Below, one piece after another: positions 1 to 9,909 of a stretch of DNA of 38,052 bases (position 1 is its first letter; every line of letters begins with the position of its first letter). The position numbers and the translations under genes were made by a program. The notes beneath the pieces were generated by a model, which had not been told where the DNA came from, ran no database searches, and saw only the letters and a list, made by a program, of their open reading frames with translations. The stretch is from Bacteroidota bacterium (GTDB lineage: Bacteria; Bacteroidota; Bacteroidia; Bacteroidales; GCA-2748055). Where the stretch lies: NCBI GenBank assembly GCA_030637895.1, contig DAOWFP010000066.1, positions 1 through 38,052 of the forward strand. Reading direction: 5' to 3'.

Positions 1-2172
1 AGGTACACCATTTAATTCAGCTGATTGGATATATATGTTTGTGCCGGTAGAATTCTTAGCAATTAATTTGAAGGTATTTCCATTCTGTAAATGGATTGAT
101 ACTTTACTAAATACCGGGCTTGTAATTGTATAAAATGGAATTCCGGGTTTGATGGGAAAAAAGCCCATGGATGAGAATACTACAAATGCGGACATGGAAC
201 CCCCATCTTCATCACCAGGGACACCGAAAATGTTATCCTGAAACCATGTATCCAGAATTTGCCGGGTCCATTTCTGGGTTTTCCAGGGAGAATCGGTATA
301 ATTAAAAAGGTATGGAATATGAAAGGAGACCTGGTTTCCCATGGAAAAATTGCCGATCAAACCAGTTTGATCTGGAAATTTTGCCCAGAAATGATATTTA
401 CTCTGGTCCAATCCCTCCCTGAAAAGTTGGTCAAGGCGGTTTTCAAACAGAATTTTACCCCCCATCAGGTCCTGAAGACCTTCGATGTCATGTTGTACAT
501 ACCATAAATAAGACCATCCATTGTGCTCGTTGTAATAATCTCGCCCCCCGGGGCCACCATCAAATTTGGGATCAATTTCTATCCAGTTTCCAAGCGCATC
601 TTTTGGCATAAAAAATCCTTTTTCAAACCAATACAGGTTTTTATAGTTCTCGGATTTTAGAATGAATCGCCTGTTAATCATATCATTACCCAACTCCATC
701 GCCATTTCACTTAATGCCCAGCTGTCGTAACTATGTGCTAACGTTATAGCTACTGCTGATCGTTTTTGCCCCGGTTTTCCCAGGGCCAGTGTATCCGTTT
801 CCTTCTCCCCGGGATGTAACGCAGGATAATATCCATTCATATTATAGAAATCTTCAAGCAAGCCTTTCGGACCATTCCGGCTGGGAAGCATGGTTGCCAG
901 CTCAGCACTTTTCAATATGCCTTCAAACGCTTTATCAACATCAAAGTTTCTAATCCCTTTGCGATAGGCATCCAGGAACATGATGGATGAATGAAATCCA
1001 AACATACCAGCCCGGTCTCCAAAATGTCTTGGATAATCAGGCATCCAGCCACTTTGCCGGTACATCCTGACATATGAATAAAGCATATCCGATTCTACCG
1101 CTGGATTGAGGAGCATGCGTAAGGGATGAAGCGCAATAAAATTCCCCCAGGAATAGTCATCCACATAAAAAGACCTGCTATCTTCATGAATCTGATTGTC
1201 ATATCCACTGAAATACCTCCCATTCTCAGTGATATTTACCATCCGGACATAACAGCGATATAAAGCTGTATAAAAGCTGCGTTTCTGTCCTTCGGTTCCA
1301 CCTTCTACCTGTATCTGGCTGATAACTTTATCCCAGGCCGATCTCCCATTATTCTTGAGTTCTTCAAAGCTTACCCCATTCAACTCCTGATAGTAATTAC
1401 TTTTCGCCTGGTCCTGGCTGATAAATGAAATAGCATAACGAAATTCAACACATGATGAATCGCTTTCTGAATAGTTGATCCAGACTTTATTTCCTTCACT
1501 TTTATATCCGGGAATCCCGGTAAAAACCCCATATAAATATGCAATCCCATTTTGTTGATGATGCAAATCAGTCACTGATTCTTTGCCATAAATTTCATTT
1601 GGAATAGCCATCTCATATGAGCCATTTGCATAATAATGTGACAACAATAGATTCTTTTTGACATTTTCAGGAAATGAAAATCGGTAAATTCCGGTTCTTT
1701 CTCCTGCAGTAAATTCAAGAAGTATGTCATCATCTGTAAGCAAGGTGGCATAATACCAGGGCCGGGTTATTTCATGGTTATATTCGTAATTCAATCGCTT
1801 GCTAACACTCACATCAGTTACTTCTCCAGTTAACGGTTTGATGGAAAAAATAAGTTGTGGAGTAATGACATTCAATGCGAGACATGGAAAATCGGTGATC
1901 TCAGCATCCAGATGATCTTTCCGGTTTGGGAATACCCTCACCATTTGATTTGGTAAATGAACGACTGGCCTGTTAGGATTTAGAAGAGGCGCCACATTGC
2001 CAATCGTAGGATCAATATAGTTGAGGTCGGGGTTGCATGCAGGGTTTTGATCATATGAATAAATGGAGTGATGTTGAATTTGGGAAAACCCCGGTTTACA
2101 AATAAGTATTGCTGTCAAAAATAAAATGAGATGCAGGGTATTGCTGGTATTACACCTCTGAGTATTTTTCAT
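1..2172 (-). CDS. GH92 family alpha-mannosidase-like protein, C-terminus truncated by window edge
   Basis: Own reverse-strand translation from ATG at 2172 (MKNTQRCNTSNTLHLILFLTAILICKPGFSQ...), open to base 1 with no stop, so absent from the ORF track. GH92-like motifs: IDPTIGNVAPLL, HEDSRSFYVDDYSWGNFIALHPLRMLLNP, GNQVSFHIPYLFNYTDSPWKTQKW, GVPGDEDGGSMSAFVVFSSMGFFPI. Collinear with the GH92 at 7409-9661. Confidence 0.88.
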   Translation of the reverse strand, partial: MKNTQRCNTSNTLHLILFLTAILICKPGFSQIQHHSIYSYDQNPACNPDLNYIDPTIGNVAPLLNPNRPVVHLPNQMVRVFPNRKDHLDAEITDFPCLALNVITPQLIFSIKPLTGEVTDVSVSKRLNYEYNHEITRPWYYATLLTDDDILLEFTAGERTGIYRFSFPENVKKNLLLSHYYANGSYEMAIPNEIYGKESVTDLHHQQNGIAYLYGVFTGIPGYKSEGNKVWINYSESDSSCVEFRYAISFISQDQAKSNYYQELNGVSFEELKNNGRSAWDKVISQIQVEGGTEGQKRSFYTALYRCYVRMVNITENGRYFSGYDNQIHEDSRSFYVDDYSWGNFIALHPLRMLLNPAVESDMLYSYVRMYRQSGWMPDYPRHFGDRAGMFGFHSSIMFLDAYRKGIRNFDVDKAFEGILKSAELATMLPSRNGPKGLLEDFYNMNGYYPALHPGEKETDTLALGKPGQKRSAVAITLAHSYDSWALSEMAMELGNDMINRRFILKSENYKNLYWFEKGFFMPKDALGNWIEIDPKFDGGPGGRDYYNEHNGWSYLWYVQHDIEGLQDLMGGKILFENRLDQLFREGLDQSKYHFWAKFPDQTGLIGNFSMGNQVSFHIPYLFNYTDSPWKTQKWTRQILDTWFQDNIFGVPGDEDGGSMSAFVVFSSMGFFPIKPGIPFYTITSPVFSKVSIHLQNGNTFKLIAKNSTGTNIYIQSAELNGVP

Positions 2173-2221
2173 AGCATTTTGAATTTTTTGAATCCTGCAG
2201 GGTTCAAATTTCCAGTCTTAC

Positions 2222-4159
2222 CTAGTCGATCACCTTGTAATGTTTCATAAGCTTCACATAGTCTTTCCGCTTGTCCAATTCAGCTTTTGATACATCTTTG
2301 CCTTTTAAGCTCTTATTCTCAGCTTCAATTCTGTATACTTTGTTTTGCAAAGCCCTGTAGTATCCATCGGCGGTGGCCTTATTGGTAAAATGGGCATTGG
2401 TGTATGGATTGTTGGCTATACCAGCGTCCAGAGTTGCAATCCAGTCCGCAGGGATAGTGGAAGTCCCGGTCAATGCTCCACAAAGGGCTGCAGCACTGGC
2501 TGCAGTACAATCCGTATCATATCCCCTGTTGGTTGCTATAAGAACACTCTGTTTTACATTGCCTTTTGTTGCCTTAAACAGGGCAAATGCAAAGCCTACA
2601 TTTTCATAAATACTTGAGTTCGGATATTTCTCTATTCTTGCGAATGCGTTGTACTTACTATCCGGATCCATGTATACATCTGTTAATTCCTGCCACATAT
2701 CCCTGTTCATCGGATCATCATACTTCTCTGTGATGCTCATCACATACCTGAGTTCTTCCTCAATTTCAGGCGAAGCATATTCAAGGGCTCCCTCAATGAC
2801 CGATTCGACTGTTGCATCGGGAAGCATTGCCAAAGCCATTGCTGCATTATAAACAGCACCCCAGGCAAATGCATCGTCATTGGGATCTTCATAGTAGAAT
2901 TTCCCCATTTCATTCATATCAGCAATTGCATTGTCAGGATCGCCGGCATTAATTGCGGGCAATGCCTGAAAGGTGCGGGCTGTTAAATGAATATGCTCAC
3001 CCAGGTCTCTTGGAGAACCGAATTTCGTGATTGGAAAATCTTCTGGCTCTACTCCCCACTGTACAAAAGCCAATAATACCCGGTCATAATTCTGGGTCAT
3101 GTGGTACATATCTTCAATTTCAGCATCACGCAACCAAACCTTCATTAAATCCTGGTAATCTATGCGATCCTGTTTTTCCATGATAGCAGTCGAAATCAGT
3201 TTATGCCTCTCGCCACCGTCTTCAGTCGCGCCGGCCGGATGCGTCCAGGCACCAGAGTAGTGTTTGTATGGAATAAATTTGTCCTGAAAGCCAAACATTT
3301 CCTGAATCCGGTCCTGAGAACAATTGTATTCAGTAATTGCTCCCATGGCACATCCCGCTCTGAATCCCAGCAGCGTGCCATAAATTCTGTCGTAGACAAC
3401 ACTACGAATCGGCTCTCCATCGTCATTTTGTATGGTATAATAATGTGATTCAACGGTGGCAATATTTGCGTTTTCAGCAGATACCAGTCGAATGACAACT
3501 GTTTCATCATCTTCAGGAACAAGATCATCTTTCACCTGGAATCTAATGAAGCCTTCATCATTACCTGCCGGAATGATAAGTTTCTTAGATTCGAACAGGA
3601 AATCTTCACCTTCTTCCGCCAGTACACCCTGAACAGTATATCTTAAGTCTATGGCCTCAGGGAAGGTATTCGATAGCATAACCTTCACTTCGACTGATTC
3701 ATTCGATTCAACATTAATGGAAGAAGGCATCTCAAATTCAACATCAGGGAAAGCGGCATCAAGAATCTGAATGGAGGCCTGGCTATATTGTTCATCAATT
3801 ACATAGTCTTCGCTTTCAAGGATTCGTATTCTGGCCTCTTCAGTTCCTTCCAATAATCCATCATCAATCGGCCTGATATGGATCTCATTGTATTTATCTA
3901 CTTTCTGAATATTTCCCAGTCCAAGTGACCGGTAATCAAGGCCTTCTCCAGCGCTTCCCTCGCACTTTAATTTCACCTTCAGGCCGGGGACTGGCTCCCC
4001 TAACTGATATACCCTGAATGTACCCACATTTTGTCCCTCCTTACAGTGGCCATCCCATACAACAATTGCAACCTTTGGTTTTTGTCCAAATAGAACCGAT
4101 CCTGGAATAACCAGCCAGCAGGCCATTGCTGTGATCAGAAGTTTTAAGATGTGTCTCAT
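2222..4159 (-). CDS. Secreted ADP-ribosylglycohydrolase-fold protein with N-terminal Calx-beta-like region
   Basis: 645 aa. Signal peptide; Calx-beta-like VKDDLVPEDDETVVIRLVSAENANI; ADP-ribosylglycohydrolase-like YDRIYGTLLGFRAGCAMGA and C-terminal RGYDTDCTAASAAALCGALTG. Confidence 0.82.
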   Translation of the reverse strand: MRHILKLLITAMACWLVIPGSVLFGQKPKVAIVVWDGHCKEGQNVGTFRVYQLGEPVPGLKVKLKCEGSAGEGLDYRSLGLGNIQKVDKYNEIHIRPIDDGLLEGTEEARIRILESEDYVIDEQYSQASIQILDAAFPDVEFEMPSSINVESNESVEVKVMLSNTFPEAIDLRYTVQGVLAEEGEDFLFESKKLIIPAGNDEGFIRFQVKDDLVPEDDETVVIRLVSAENANIATVESHYYTIQNDDGEPIRSVVYDRIYGTLLGFRAGCAMGAITEYNCSQDRIQEMFGFQDKFIPYKHYSGAWTHPAGATEDGGERHKLISTAIMEKQDRIDYQDLMKVWLRDAEIEDMYHMTQNYDRVLLAFVQWGVEPEDFPITKFGSPRDLGEHIHLTARTFQALPAINAGDPDNAIADMNEMGKFYYEDPNDDAFAWGAVYNAAMALAMLPDATVESVIEGALEYASPEIEEELRYVMSITEKYDDPMNRDMWQELTDVYMDPDSKYNAFARIEKYPNSSIYENVGFAFALFKATKGNVKQSVLIATNRGYDTDCTAASAAALCGALTGTSTIPADWIATLDAGIANNPYTNAHFTNKATADGYYRALQNKVYRIEAENKSLKGKDVSKAELDKRKDYVKLMKHYKVID

Positions 4160-4213
4160 GACAAAAAAATTTATTGATTTATATCACTAATTAAAGTGAA
4201 ACGGGTATTCATT

Positions 4214-5785
4214 CTATTTGATATTAAAAATCTGATATGCTGTAAATTCATTGTTGAACATATCGGTAGTACTTATTTTTATCATATGCGATCCTTCCTG
4301 TAAATCAAAAGGCATTTTTGCTGTCCAGATATGTGAGCACTCCTGGGCTTTGACCCATTCATCGATATCTTTATAGGCATTGAAAAATTCAACAACAAGC
4401 GGATCGGTCATGATCTGGTGATTCATCCTTACAGGAGGGCGGTCGTCCAGTTGATATGTCACTTCGTCATCAGGATTTCCGGCAAACACATTCACAATGA
4501 TCTGTTCACTTTCAAGACTATCCAATGATATTTCGCCCCTGGGTGCACTGATCCTCATTTGAAAATCGGGATGATGATTGGCGGGATGAAATTTAAAGCT
4601 GTAGGTATTGTCCTTGAAATTAAAAACAAAAAAACCATTGGGAGTGCCGTCCTGTGCCACGGCTAATGGAATACCGCGCTCATCCTTCACCTTCGACCAC
4701 CATGAACCACAGGCTGCACCAACTACGAGATAGTGAAATTGTACCGGCTGGGTCCAGTGCTTTTCCTTATCGTAATTCATGTTTACAATCTTATGCTGGT
4801 GCCCGGCAAGAGCCAGCAAATGTTTTCTGTTTTTCAATGTATCGAAGACCTTATCTATGGTTTCCTTTTTCATGGGGCCTTCAAGGATCGGGATATGTGT
4901 TATGATCACAAGCAAATAATCATCAGGGACAAATTTCAGGTCATTTGCCATCCATATTAATTGTTTGTCATCAAAACCACCGGAATATCTGCCATTTTTG
5001 TCTTCCTTTTTGTTCCATCCCTTATATTGTATGGAATTCAGGACCATGAAATGCACCTTCCCCTTATTAAAAGAATAATAGTCCGGGCCGAATACCCTTC
5101 GGAATGTTTCTGCTTTGAAGCTGTCGCTTTCGGCTTTTAAATTCATGTCGTGATTCCCGATCACATTGTAAGCCGGTATTTCAAGATGCCTGACTCCATC
5201 GTTAAGTTTGCCATAAAGGCTTAAATCGTCCTCAACCAGGTCGCCCAGAGCCATATAGAAATCTGCATCGTAATCAAACATTTCGGAAACCACATCGTTC
5301 AGGTAGTAATTAACCTGCTCGGCTGTATAGGGTTGCGGATCGCCAGTTATAATTACATTGAACTGATTCTTCTGTTCCGATGCTATCAGTGCAAAATTCA
5401 CGCTCTCAGGCAGGGCCCCAGTAACAGGTATCCCCTCATAATCGAGCCCTTCTGGCGAACCCCCGGGTTGATGGATGTAGTAGAATTGGGGCAAATTATT
5501 TTCATCGAGAGGAACATCATAAGCACTTGGTTTTGAAACGAATATTAAGGTCCTGTCACTTACCGGCAGTGAATATCTGCCTTTGGAATCGGTTTTAACT
5601 GCTTCACGCTGATTTGAAACGATCACATCCGCAATCCCCGGTTCATTCTCATCCAATATCCCATTGGCGTTTACATCATGAAACACGATGCCGCTTACAA
5701 GATCATTGTCCTGTGCAAAACTACTTATCTGAATCAATGACAGGGTAAGAATTATCGCCGGTAAAACTGTGAATCTGCTTCTCAT
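4214..5785 (-). CDS. Calcineurin-like metallophosphoesterase with N-terminal SdrD-B-like domain
   Basis: 523 aa. GIVFHDVNANGILDENEPGIADVIV (SdrD-B-like) then GDPQPYT, MALGDLVEDD, VIGNHDMN, IITHIPI, LAGHQHK. Confidence 0.88.
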   Translation of the reverse strand: MRSRFTVLPAIILTLSLIQISSFAQDNDLVSGIVFHDVNANGILDENEPGIADVIVSNQREAVKTDSKGRYSLPVSDRTLIFVSKPSAYDVPLDENNLPQFYYIHQPGGSPEGLDYEGIPVTGALPESVNFALIASEQKNQFNVIITGDPQPYTAEQVNYYLNDVVSEMFDYDADFYMALGDLVEDDLSLYGKLNDGVRHLEIPAYNVIGNHDMNLKAESDSFKAETFRRVFGPDYYSFNKGKVHFMVLNSIQYKGWNKKEDKNGRYSGGFDDKQLIWMANDLKFVPDDYLLVIITHIPILEGPMKKETIDKVFDTLKNRKHLLALAGHQHKIVNMNYDKEKHWTQPVQFHYLVVGAACGSWWSKVKDERGIPLAVAQDGTPNGFFVFNFKDNTYSFKFHPANHHPDFQMRISAPRGEISLDSLESEQIIVNVFAGNPDDEVTYQLDDRPPVRMNHQIMTDPLVVEFFNAYKDIDEWVKAQECSHIWTAKMPFDLQEGSHMIKISTTDMFNNEFTAYQIFNIK

Positions 5786-5813
5786 TTTTTCTGATTATGC
5801 TGTTTCAAGTGTC

Positions 5814-7295
5814 TTACCTGGTATTTTCTGAATTTCGTATCTCGTTCAACTTCTCCGATAGCTTAAACGCCATGCCTGGATTGGTCTGGATGAGATTTGT
5901 GGTCTCGCCCGGGTCTTTGCTCAAATCGTACAACTGGGCTTCAAAGTCCTTCAGGTTCTCCAGCCTGTTCTCCGGTAAACCCTCGGGAGGGGTATCATCA
6001 ATAAATTTCCAGTTTCCATCGTGCAATGCGTGCATCCCGTTGACATCGGCAGTTACCATGGAAGTTCTCGGATTGGGATTGCTTTTGTCCAGCAGCGCGG
6101 GCAGGAAACTATAGCTATCCGGAGCCACATTTTTTGATGCAGGAAGCGTTCCCTCGGTGATATCGCACACAGTGGCAAATATGTCCAGGAGATTTATCAT
6201 ATCATCTGAGACTGATCCCTCCTTCACCACCCCAGGCCAGGATACAATTAAGGGAACATTGCACCCTCCCTGGTAAATGGTATGTTTATCACCCCGAAGC
6301 TCACCGTTAATTTTCAGGCCATATTTCTGGGCCAGTCGTTCAGGAGCCTCGGGCCTGTGAGGCCCGGGAATATCACCCCCATTGTCGCTGGTAAAGATGA
6401 TCACTGTATTCTCCAGCAGATTCATATACTCCAGGGTTTCAATGATCCTGCCCACACTCATATCCAGATCCTGGATGAAATCGCCGTATGGGCCACAATC
6501 GCTCATTCCGCGCATCTGGGCCGAGGGAGTACTTGGATGGTGAACAGCTACGGGAGCAAAATAGAGGAAAAAAGGATCCTCACTGCTTTGCTCTTTGATC
6601 CAGTTTACAGATTTCTCTGTCAGCAACTCCATCACCTCCTCATTAATTCTCTGGGGTGCATCATAGCCAATGTAGCGATCTCCGTAATAGGACCGGGAAT
6701 AGGGCTGTATGCGATCACTCCTGATGCCGTAAATTTGATCGTTTTCAATATATACCCCCAATTTGTCATCATGATTCTGCGGTACTCCAAAATGATAATC
6801 AAAACCTAAATCCAGGGGCCCTGGAGATAGTTTCCCGGTATATGCCATGGGATCCTTATTGAGCCCGTGACCGTAGCCTAAATGCCATTTCCCAACAGCT
6901 GCGGTATGATAGCCTCTCTCCTTTAACCAATCAGCCACCGTGGTTCTTTCCGGATCCGGAAGCAGGTCACCCAGCGGGTGAGTTACCCCATATTTCAGGG
7001 GGGACCTCCAGGAGTATCGCCCGGTAAGAAATCCATAGCGGGTCGGGGTACAAATGGAGGCGGGTGTACTGGCATTGGTGAACCGCATACCACGGTCGGC
7101 TATGCGGTTTATGTGCGGGGTCCGAACCAGTTCCGGATCTGCACCGTAGGAATTTAAACTGCCATATCCAAAATCATCCGCCAGGATGAATATGATATTA
7201 GGCCTTTGTGGATTTTCCTGAGCCATGGCTGAGAATGCCATTCCGAATATGGCAATAAATACAATTATTCTTCCAATTGATTTTCCTTGTATCAT
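5814..7295 (-). CDS. Type I (S1) sulfatase
   Basis: Track ORF 5814-7430; preferred start is Met46 at 7295 (MIQGKSIGRIIVFIAIFGMAFSAMAQ signal peptide), avoiding overlap with the upstream GH92. RPNIIFILADDFGYG; formylglycine motif CTPTR at 7038-7052 followed by YGFLTGRYSWR; VGKWHLGYG. Confidence 0.92.
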   Translation of the reverse strand: MIQGKSIGRIIVFIAIFGMAFSAMAQENPQRPNIIFILADDFGYGSLNSYGADPELVRTPHINRIADRGMRFTNASTPASICTPTRYGFLTGRYSWRSPLKYGVTHPLGDLLPDPERTTVADWLKERGYHTAAVGKWHLGYGHGLNKDPMAYTGKLSPGPLDLGFDYHFGVPQNHDDKLGVYIENDQIYGIRSDRIQPYSRSYYGDRYIGYDAPQRINEEVMELLTEKSVNWIKEQSSEDPFFLYFAPVAVHHPSTPSAQMRGMSDCGPYGDFIQDLDMSVGRIIETLEYMNLLENTVIIFTSDNGGDIPGPHRPEAPERLAQKYGLKINGELRGDKHTIYQGGCNVPLIVSWPGVVKEGSVSDDMINLLDIFATVCDITEGTLPASKNVAPDSYSFLPALLDKSNPNPRTSMVTADVNGMHALHDGNWKFIDDTPPEGLPENRLENLKDFEAQLYDLSKDPGETTNLIQTNPGMAFKLSEKLNEIRNSENTR

Positions 7296-7408
7296 AGTCG
7301 CTCTATTTTTTATAAAATATTCCGATAACACAACAATCAAATACCACCTTTTGAAGTAGTGCTTTTCCATTTTTAGAGTAAACGATTTATTTAGAGGCAA
7401 GACGACAC

Positions 7409-9661
7409 TTATTGGACTCCAGCTCCCCACGATTTATTGGCTTTTGGCCCCATTTCAAATAGCAGTTTCCCACCCTTCATCACTTCTTCATGAGTGATCC
7501 ATGGTGCGTCCAGTGTTTCGCCATTTAGCTCAGCAGACTGGATATACTTGTTTTCAGCGGATACATTCCGGGCCTCTAATTCAAAAAGCTGTCCATTACC
7601 CAGGTCGACCGAGACATGCTCAAAGACAGGACTCCCAATGGTATAGACCGGATCCCCCGGTGTCACAGGGTAGAGCCCAATCTGGCTGAAGACAACAAAG
7701 GCTGACATGCCTCCTCCATCTTCATCACCAGGCACTCCCATTAAATCGTTGCGAAACCACTCATCCAGTAATTTCCTAATGGATTTTTGCGTCTTCCAGG
7801 GCTGACCCGCATAGTTGTACAGATAAGGCACATGTAGGGAGGGTTCATTGGCCATGGAGAACTGTCCCACGTTCCCGGTATGATCTGGTAACTGGGCATA
7901 AAAACTATATTTACTTTTCCCCAGGGGTTCTTTGAACATGGCATCCAGTTCCCTGACAAATGCTTCCATACCACCCATTAGCAGGATAAGGTCGGGAATA
8001 TTATGTTGTACATCCCATCGGTAGACCCAGGCGTTATTCTCTCCATAATAGCCCCTGGCTCCCATTCCCCCCGAGTACCTGTAGTCGAAGGGCTCAATGA
8101 AGTTCCCGTTCCAATCCTTTGGGTGAAAAAATTTGGTTTCCCCATTGAACAGCTTCCGGTAATTGAGTGAAGCCTCCATGAAGTGTGCCGCATCCTCATT
8201 CTTCCCCAGTTCCTCTGCTAATTGAGCAAGGCACCACTGGTCGTAGGAAGTCCCCAGAGTGACAGCCACCGGCTGGCGGCGCTCAAAGGAATGCACCTCA
8301 GGGATGGTCTCTTCATCACCTTCGTATAATGCAGGGATGTAGCCCTTTTCATGGTAAAATGCATCAAGTTTTCCGGCAGGCAATCCTGACCAGGGTGCCA
8401 GTGTTTTTTCCATAATAGCTCCCCTGGTAGCGTTGTAAGCTTTTTCCAGGTCGAAATTGCCCAGCCCTTTTCGATGGGCATCGATTACGGAAGCTACTCC
8501 ATGGTTGGAGTTCATGCGCCGGCTGTCTCCTGTTATCTCAGGAAAGGTGGGCCACCAGAAGCGATCCATCTGCTCAGACATCAATACAAAGGAGTGAAGA
8601 ATATCTTCCTCCTGTTCCGGATCAAGAAGAATACGGAGCGGATGATGGGCTCGGTAAGAATCCCAGATCCAGTCATCCGTGTAAAAGGGCCGTCCTTTAT
8701 CCTCATGGACCTTGCCGTCAAAAGCACTGTAATATCGTCCGTTTTCCGAAATGCAAACCGGCCTCTCAAAACAACGGTAAAGGGAGGTGTAGAATACTAT
8801 CTGGTCATCGGTCGAATTTCCTTTGATACGGACTTTACCCAGAGCCTCGTTCCAGATATTGCGTCCGGCAGTTTGAAGTTCGTCTATTGTTTTTCCAAGC
8901 ACTTCACGCTCCATGTTCTGCTTTGCCTGGGCTTCATCAATAAAGGATATGCCGTATTTCATCTGCAGTATCCTGGTTTCCTGGGGGTACCTTAATATCA
9001 GGCAGGCATCCTTTCCTTCAGCCATGATAGCTTCACTGGTCGTTCCGTCTTTCATTGACACAACATTGGCAGGAGCCTTTTCTGGAAGAAAGTAAAGGTA
9101 AACCCGCGTATCGTTCTCAATGACCTGGAATCCGCTGATGGCCTCGCCGTCCCATTTTAATTCTCCCCTTTTTGAGTTCAGGACCAGTTGGACCGGGGCA
9201 TCCTTTTCAAACTCAAGTTTATAAGCAGCAGATTGATGCGACAGCCCGAAATCTACCTGGACTTGGGCCTCATCAAGGTAGACTGAATAGGAATAGGGCG
9301 TGAGTTTTTCCTGGTCGTAACTGTAATCTATAACGGATTTTAGCTGGGTCTCTTCTCCCTGAAAAGGGCTTAGATTAAATGCCGAACTGCCCCTGTGGCT
9401 GGTCACTACCAGGGGTAGACCATGTAGGCTGACTCCGGTATAGTCTCTTCGCTCAGGGTAAACCCGCAGCATGCTGTTGGGAAGGTGTATGGTGGGGAAA
9501 GTAGGGACCAGCAGATGGCTGATGTTTCCCATGTAAGGGTTCACGTAATCAACCGCTTGTTTTTCTCCTCCTTTGTGCAATTCCGGTTGGGATTTACAGC
9601 CCATACAAAGAAGTAGGATCAGGCCTATGCTTGCGCTAAAATAAAATTTATGTTTCTTCAC
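7409..9661 (-). CDS. GH92 family alpha-mannosidase-like lipoprotein
   Basis: 750 aa. Lipobox-like LLLCMGCKS; VNPYMGNISHLLVPTFPTIHLPNSMLRVYP; MANEPSLHVPYLYNYAGQPWKTQ; GVPGDEDGGGMSAFVVFSQIGLYPV. Confidence 0.9.
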   Translation of the reverse strand: MKKHKFYFSASIGLILLLCMGCKSQPELHKGGEKQAVDYVNPYMGNISHLLVPTFPTIHLPNSMLRVYPERRDYTGVSLHGLPLVVTSHRGSSAFNLSPFQGEETQLKSVIDYSYDQEKLTPYSYSVYLDEAQVQVDFGLSHQSAAYKLEFEKDAPVQLVLNSKRGELKWDGEAISGFQVIENDTRVYLYFLPEKAPANVVSMKDGTTSEAIMAEGKDACLILRYPQETRILQMKYGISFIDEAQAKQNMEREVLGKTIDELQTAGRNIWNEALGKVRIKGNSTDDQIVFYTSLYRCFERPVCISENGRYYSAFDGKVHEDKGRPFYTDDWIWDSYRAHHPLRILLDPEQEEDILHSFVLMSEQMDRFWWPTFPEITGDSRRMNSNHGVASVIDAHRKGLGNFDLEKAYNATRGAIMEKTLAPWSGLPAGKLDAFYHEKGYIPALYEGDEETIPEVHSFERRQPVAVTLGTSYDQWCLAQLAEELGKNEDAAHFMEASLNYRKLFNGETKFFHPKDWNGNFIEPFDYRYSGGMGARGYYGENNAWVYRWDVQHNIPDLILLMGGMEAFVRELDAMFKEPLGKSKYSFYAQLPDHTGNVGQFSMANEPSLHVPYLYNYAGQPWKTQKSIRKLLDEWFRNDLMGVPGDEDGGGMSAFVVFSQIGLYPVTPGDPVYTIGSPVFEHVSVDLGNGQLFELEARNVSAENKYIQSAELNGETLDAPWITHEEVMKGGKLLFEMGPKANKSWGAGVQ

Positions 9662-9758
9662 TTGTTCAATTTATCAGTTTTAAAATACCCTGTTGACTTC
9701 ATCACCAGATACCCGGATTCCTGAAGCTCTATATACAAGGGACAATATATAACGGAGG

Positions 9759-9802
9759 AAGTAATAAAATATTAATATTTCTTTAATATCCCTTTCATTA
9801 CC
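9759..9802. promoter_or_regulatory. Candidate operator C: TTAA direct repeats, 11-bp phase
   Basis: aagtaataaaa|tattaatattt|ctttaatatcc|ctttcattacc; exact TTAA at 9772 and 9783, degenerate copies GTAA at 9761 and TTCA at 9794; upstream of GH92 at 9661. Confidence 0.45.
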
Positions 9803-9909
9803 CCAATCCTTGTTGGGATTCTTCCCTAAGCTGATCCTCATCCCCGTTCAGTCCTCCATAGGTTGAAATATCAGAGAAGGGCGTTTCTGACAACACTCTA
9901 TGATGGTAC

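Noticed and set aside
259-507. 82-aa plus-strand ORF
   Set aside because: Antisense to the edge-truncated GH92 that the ORF track omits.
4191-4227. TTAA at 4191 and 4224 (33 bp apart) before the ADP-ribosylglycohydrolase
   Set aside because: Intermediate 11-bp positions do not match TTAA and site overlaps the 3' end of the phosphoesterase region; not counted as a repeat array.
6282-6809. 175-aa plus-strand ORF
   Set aside because: Antisense to the well-supported sulfatase; no domain signal.
7296-7430. N-terminal extension of the sulfatase ORF
   Set aside because: Would overlap the GH92 end and put 45 residues before a clean signal peptide; start moved to 7295.
8474-8995. 173-aa plus-strand ORF
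   Set aside because: Antisense to the GH92 at 7409-9661; shadow ORF.
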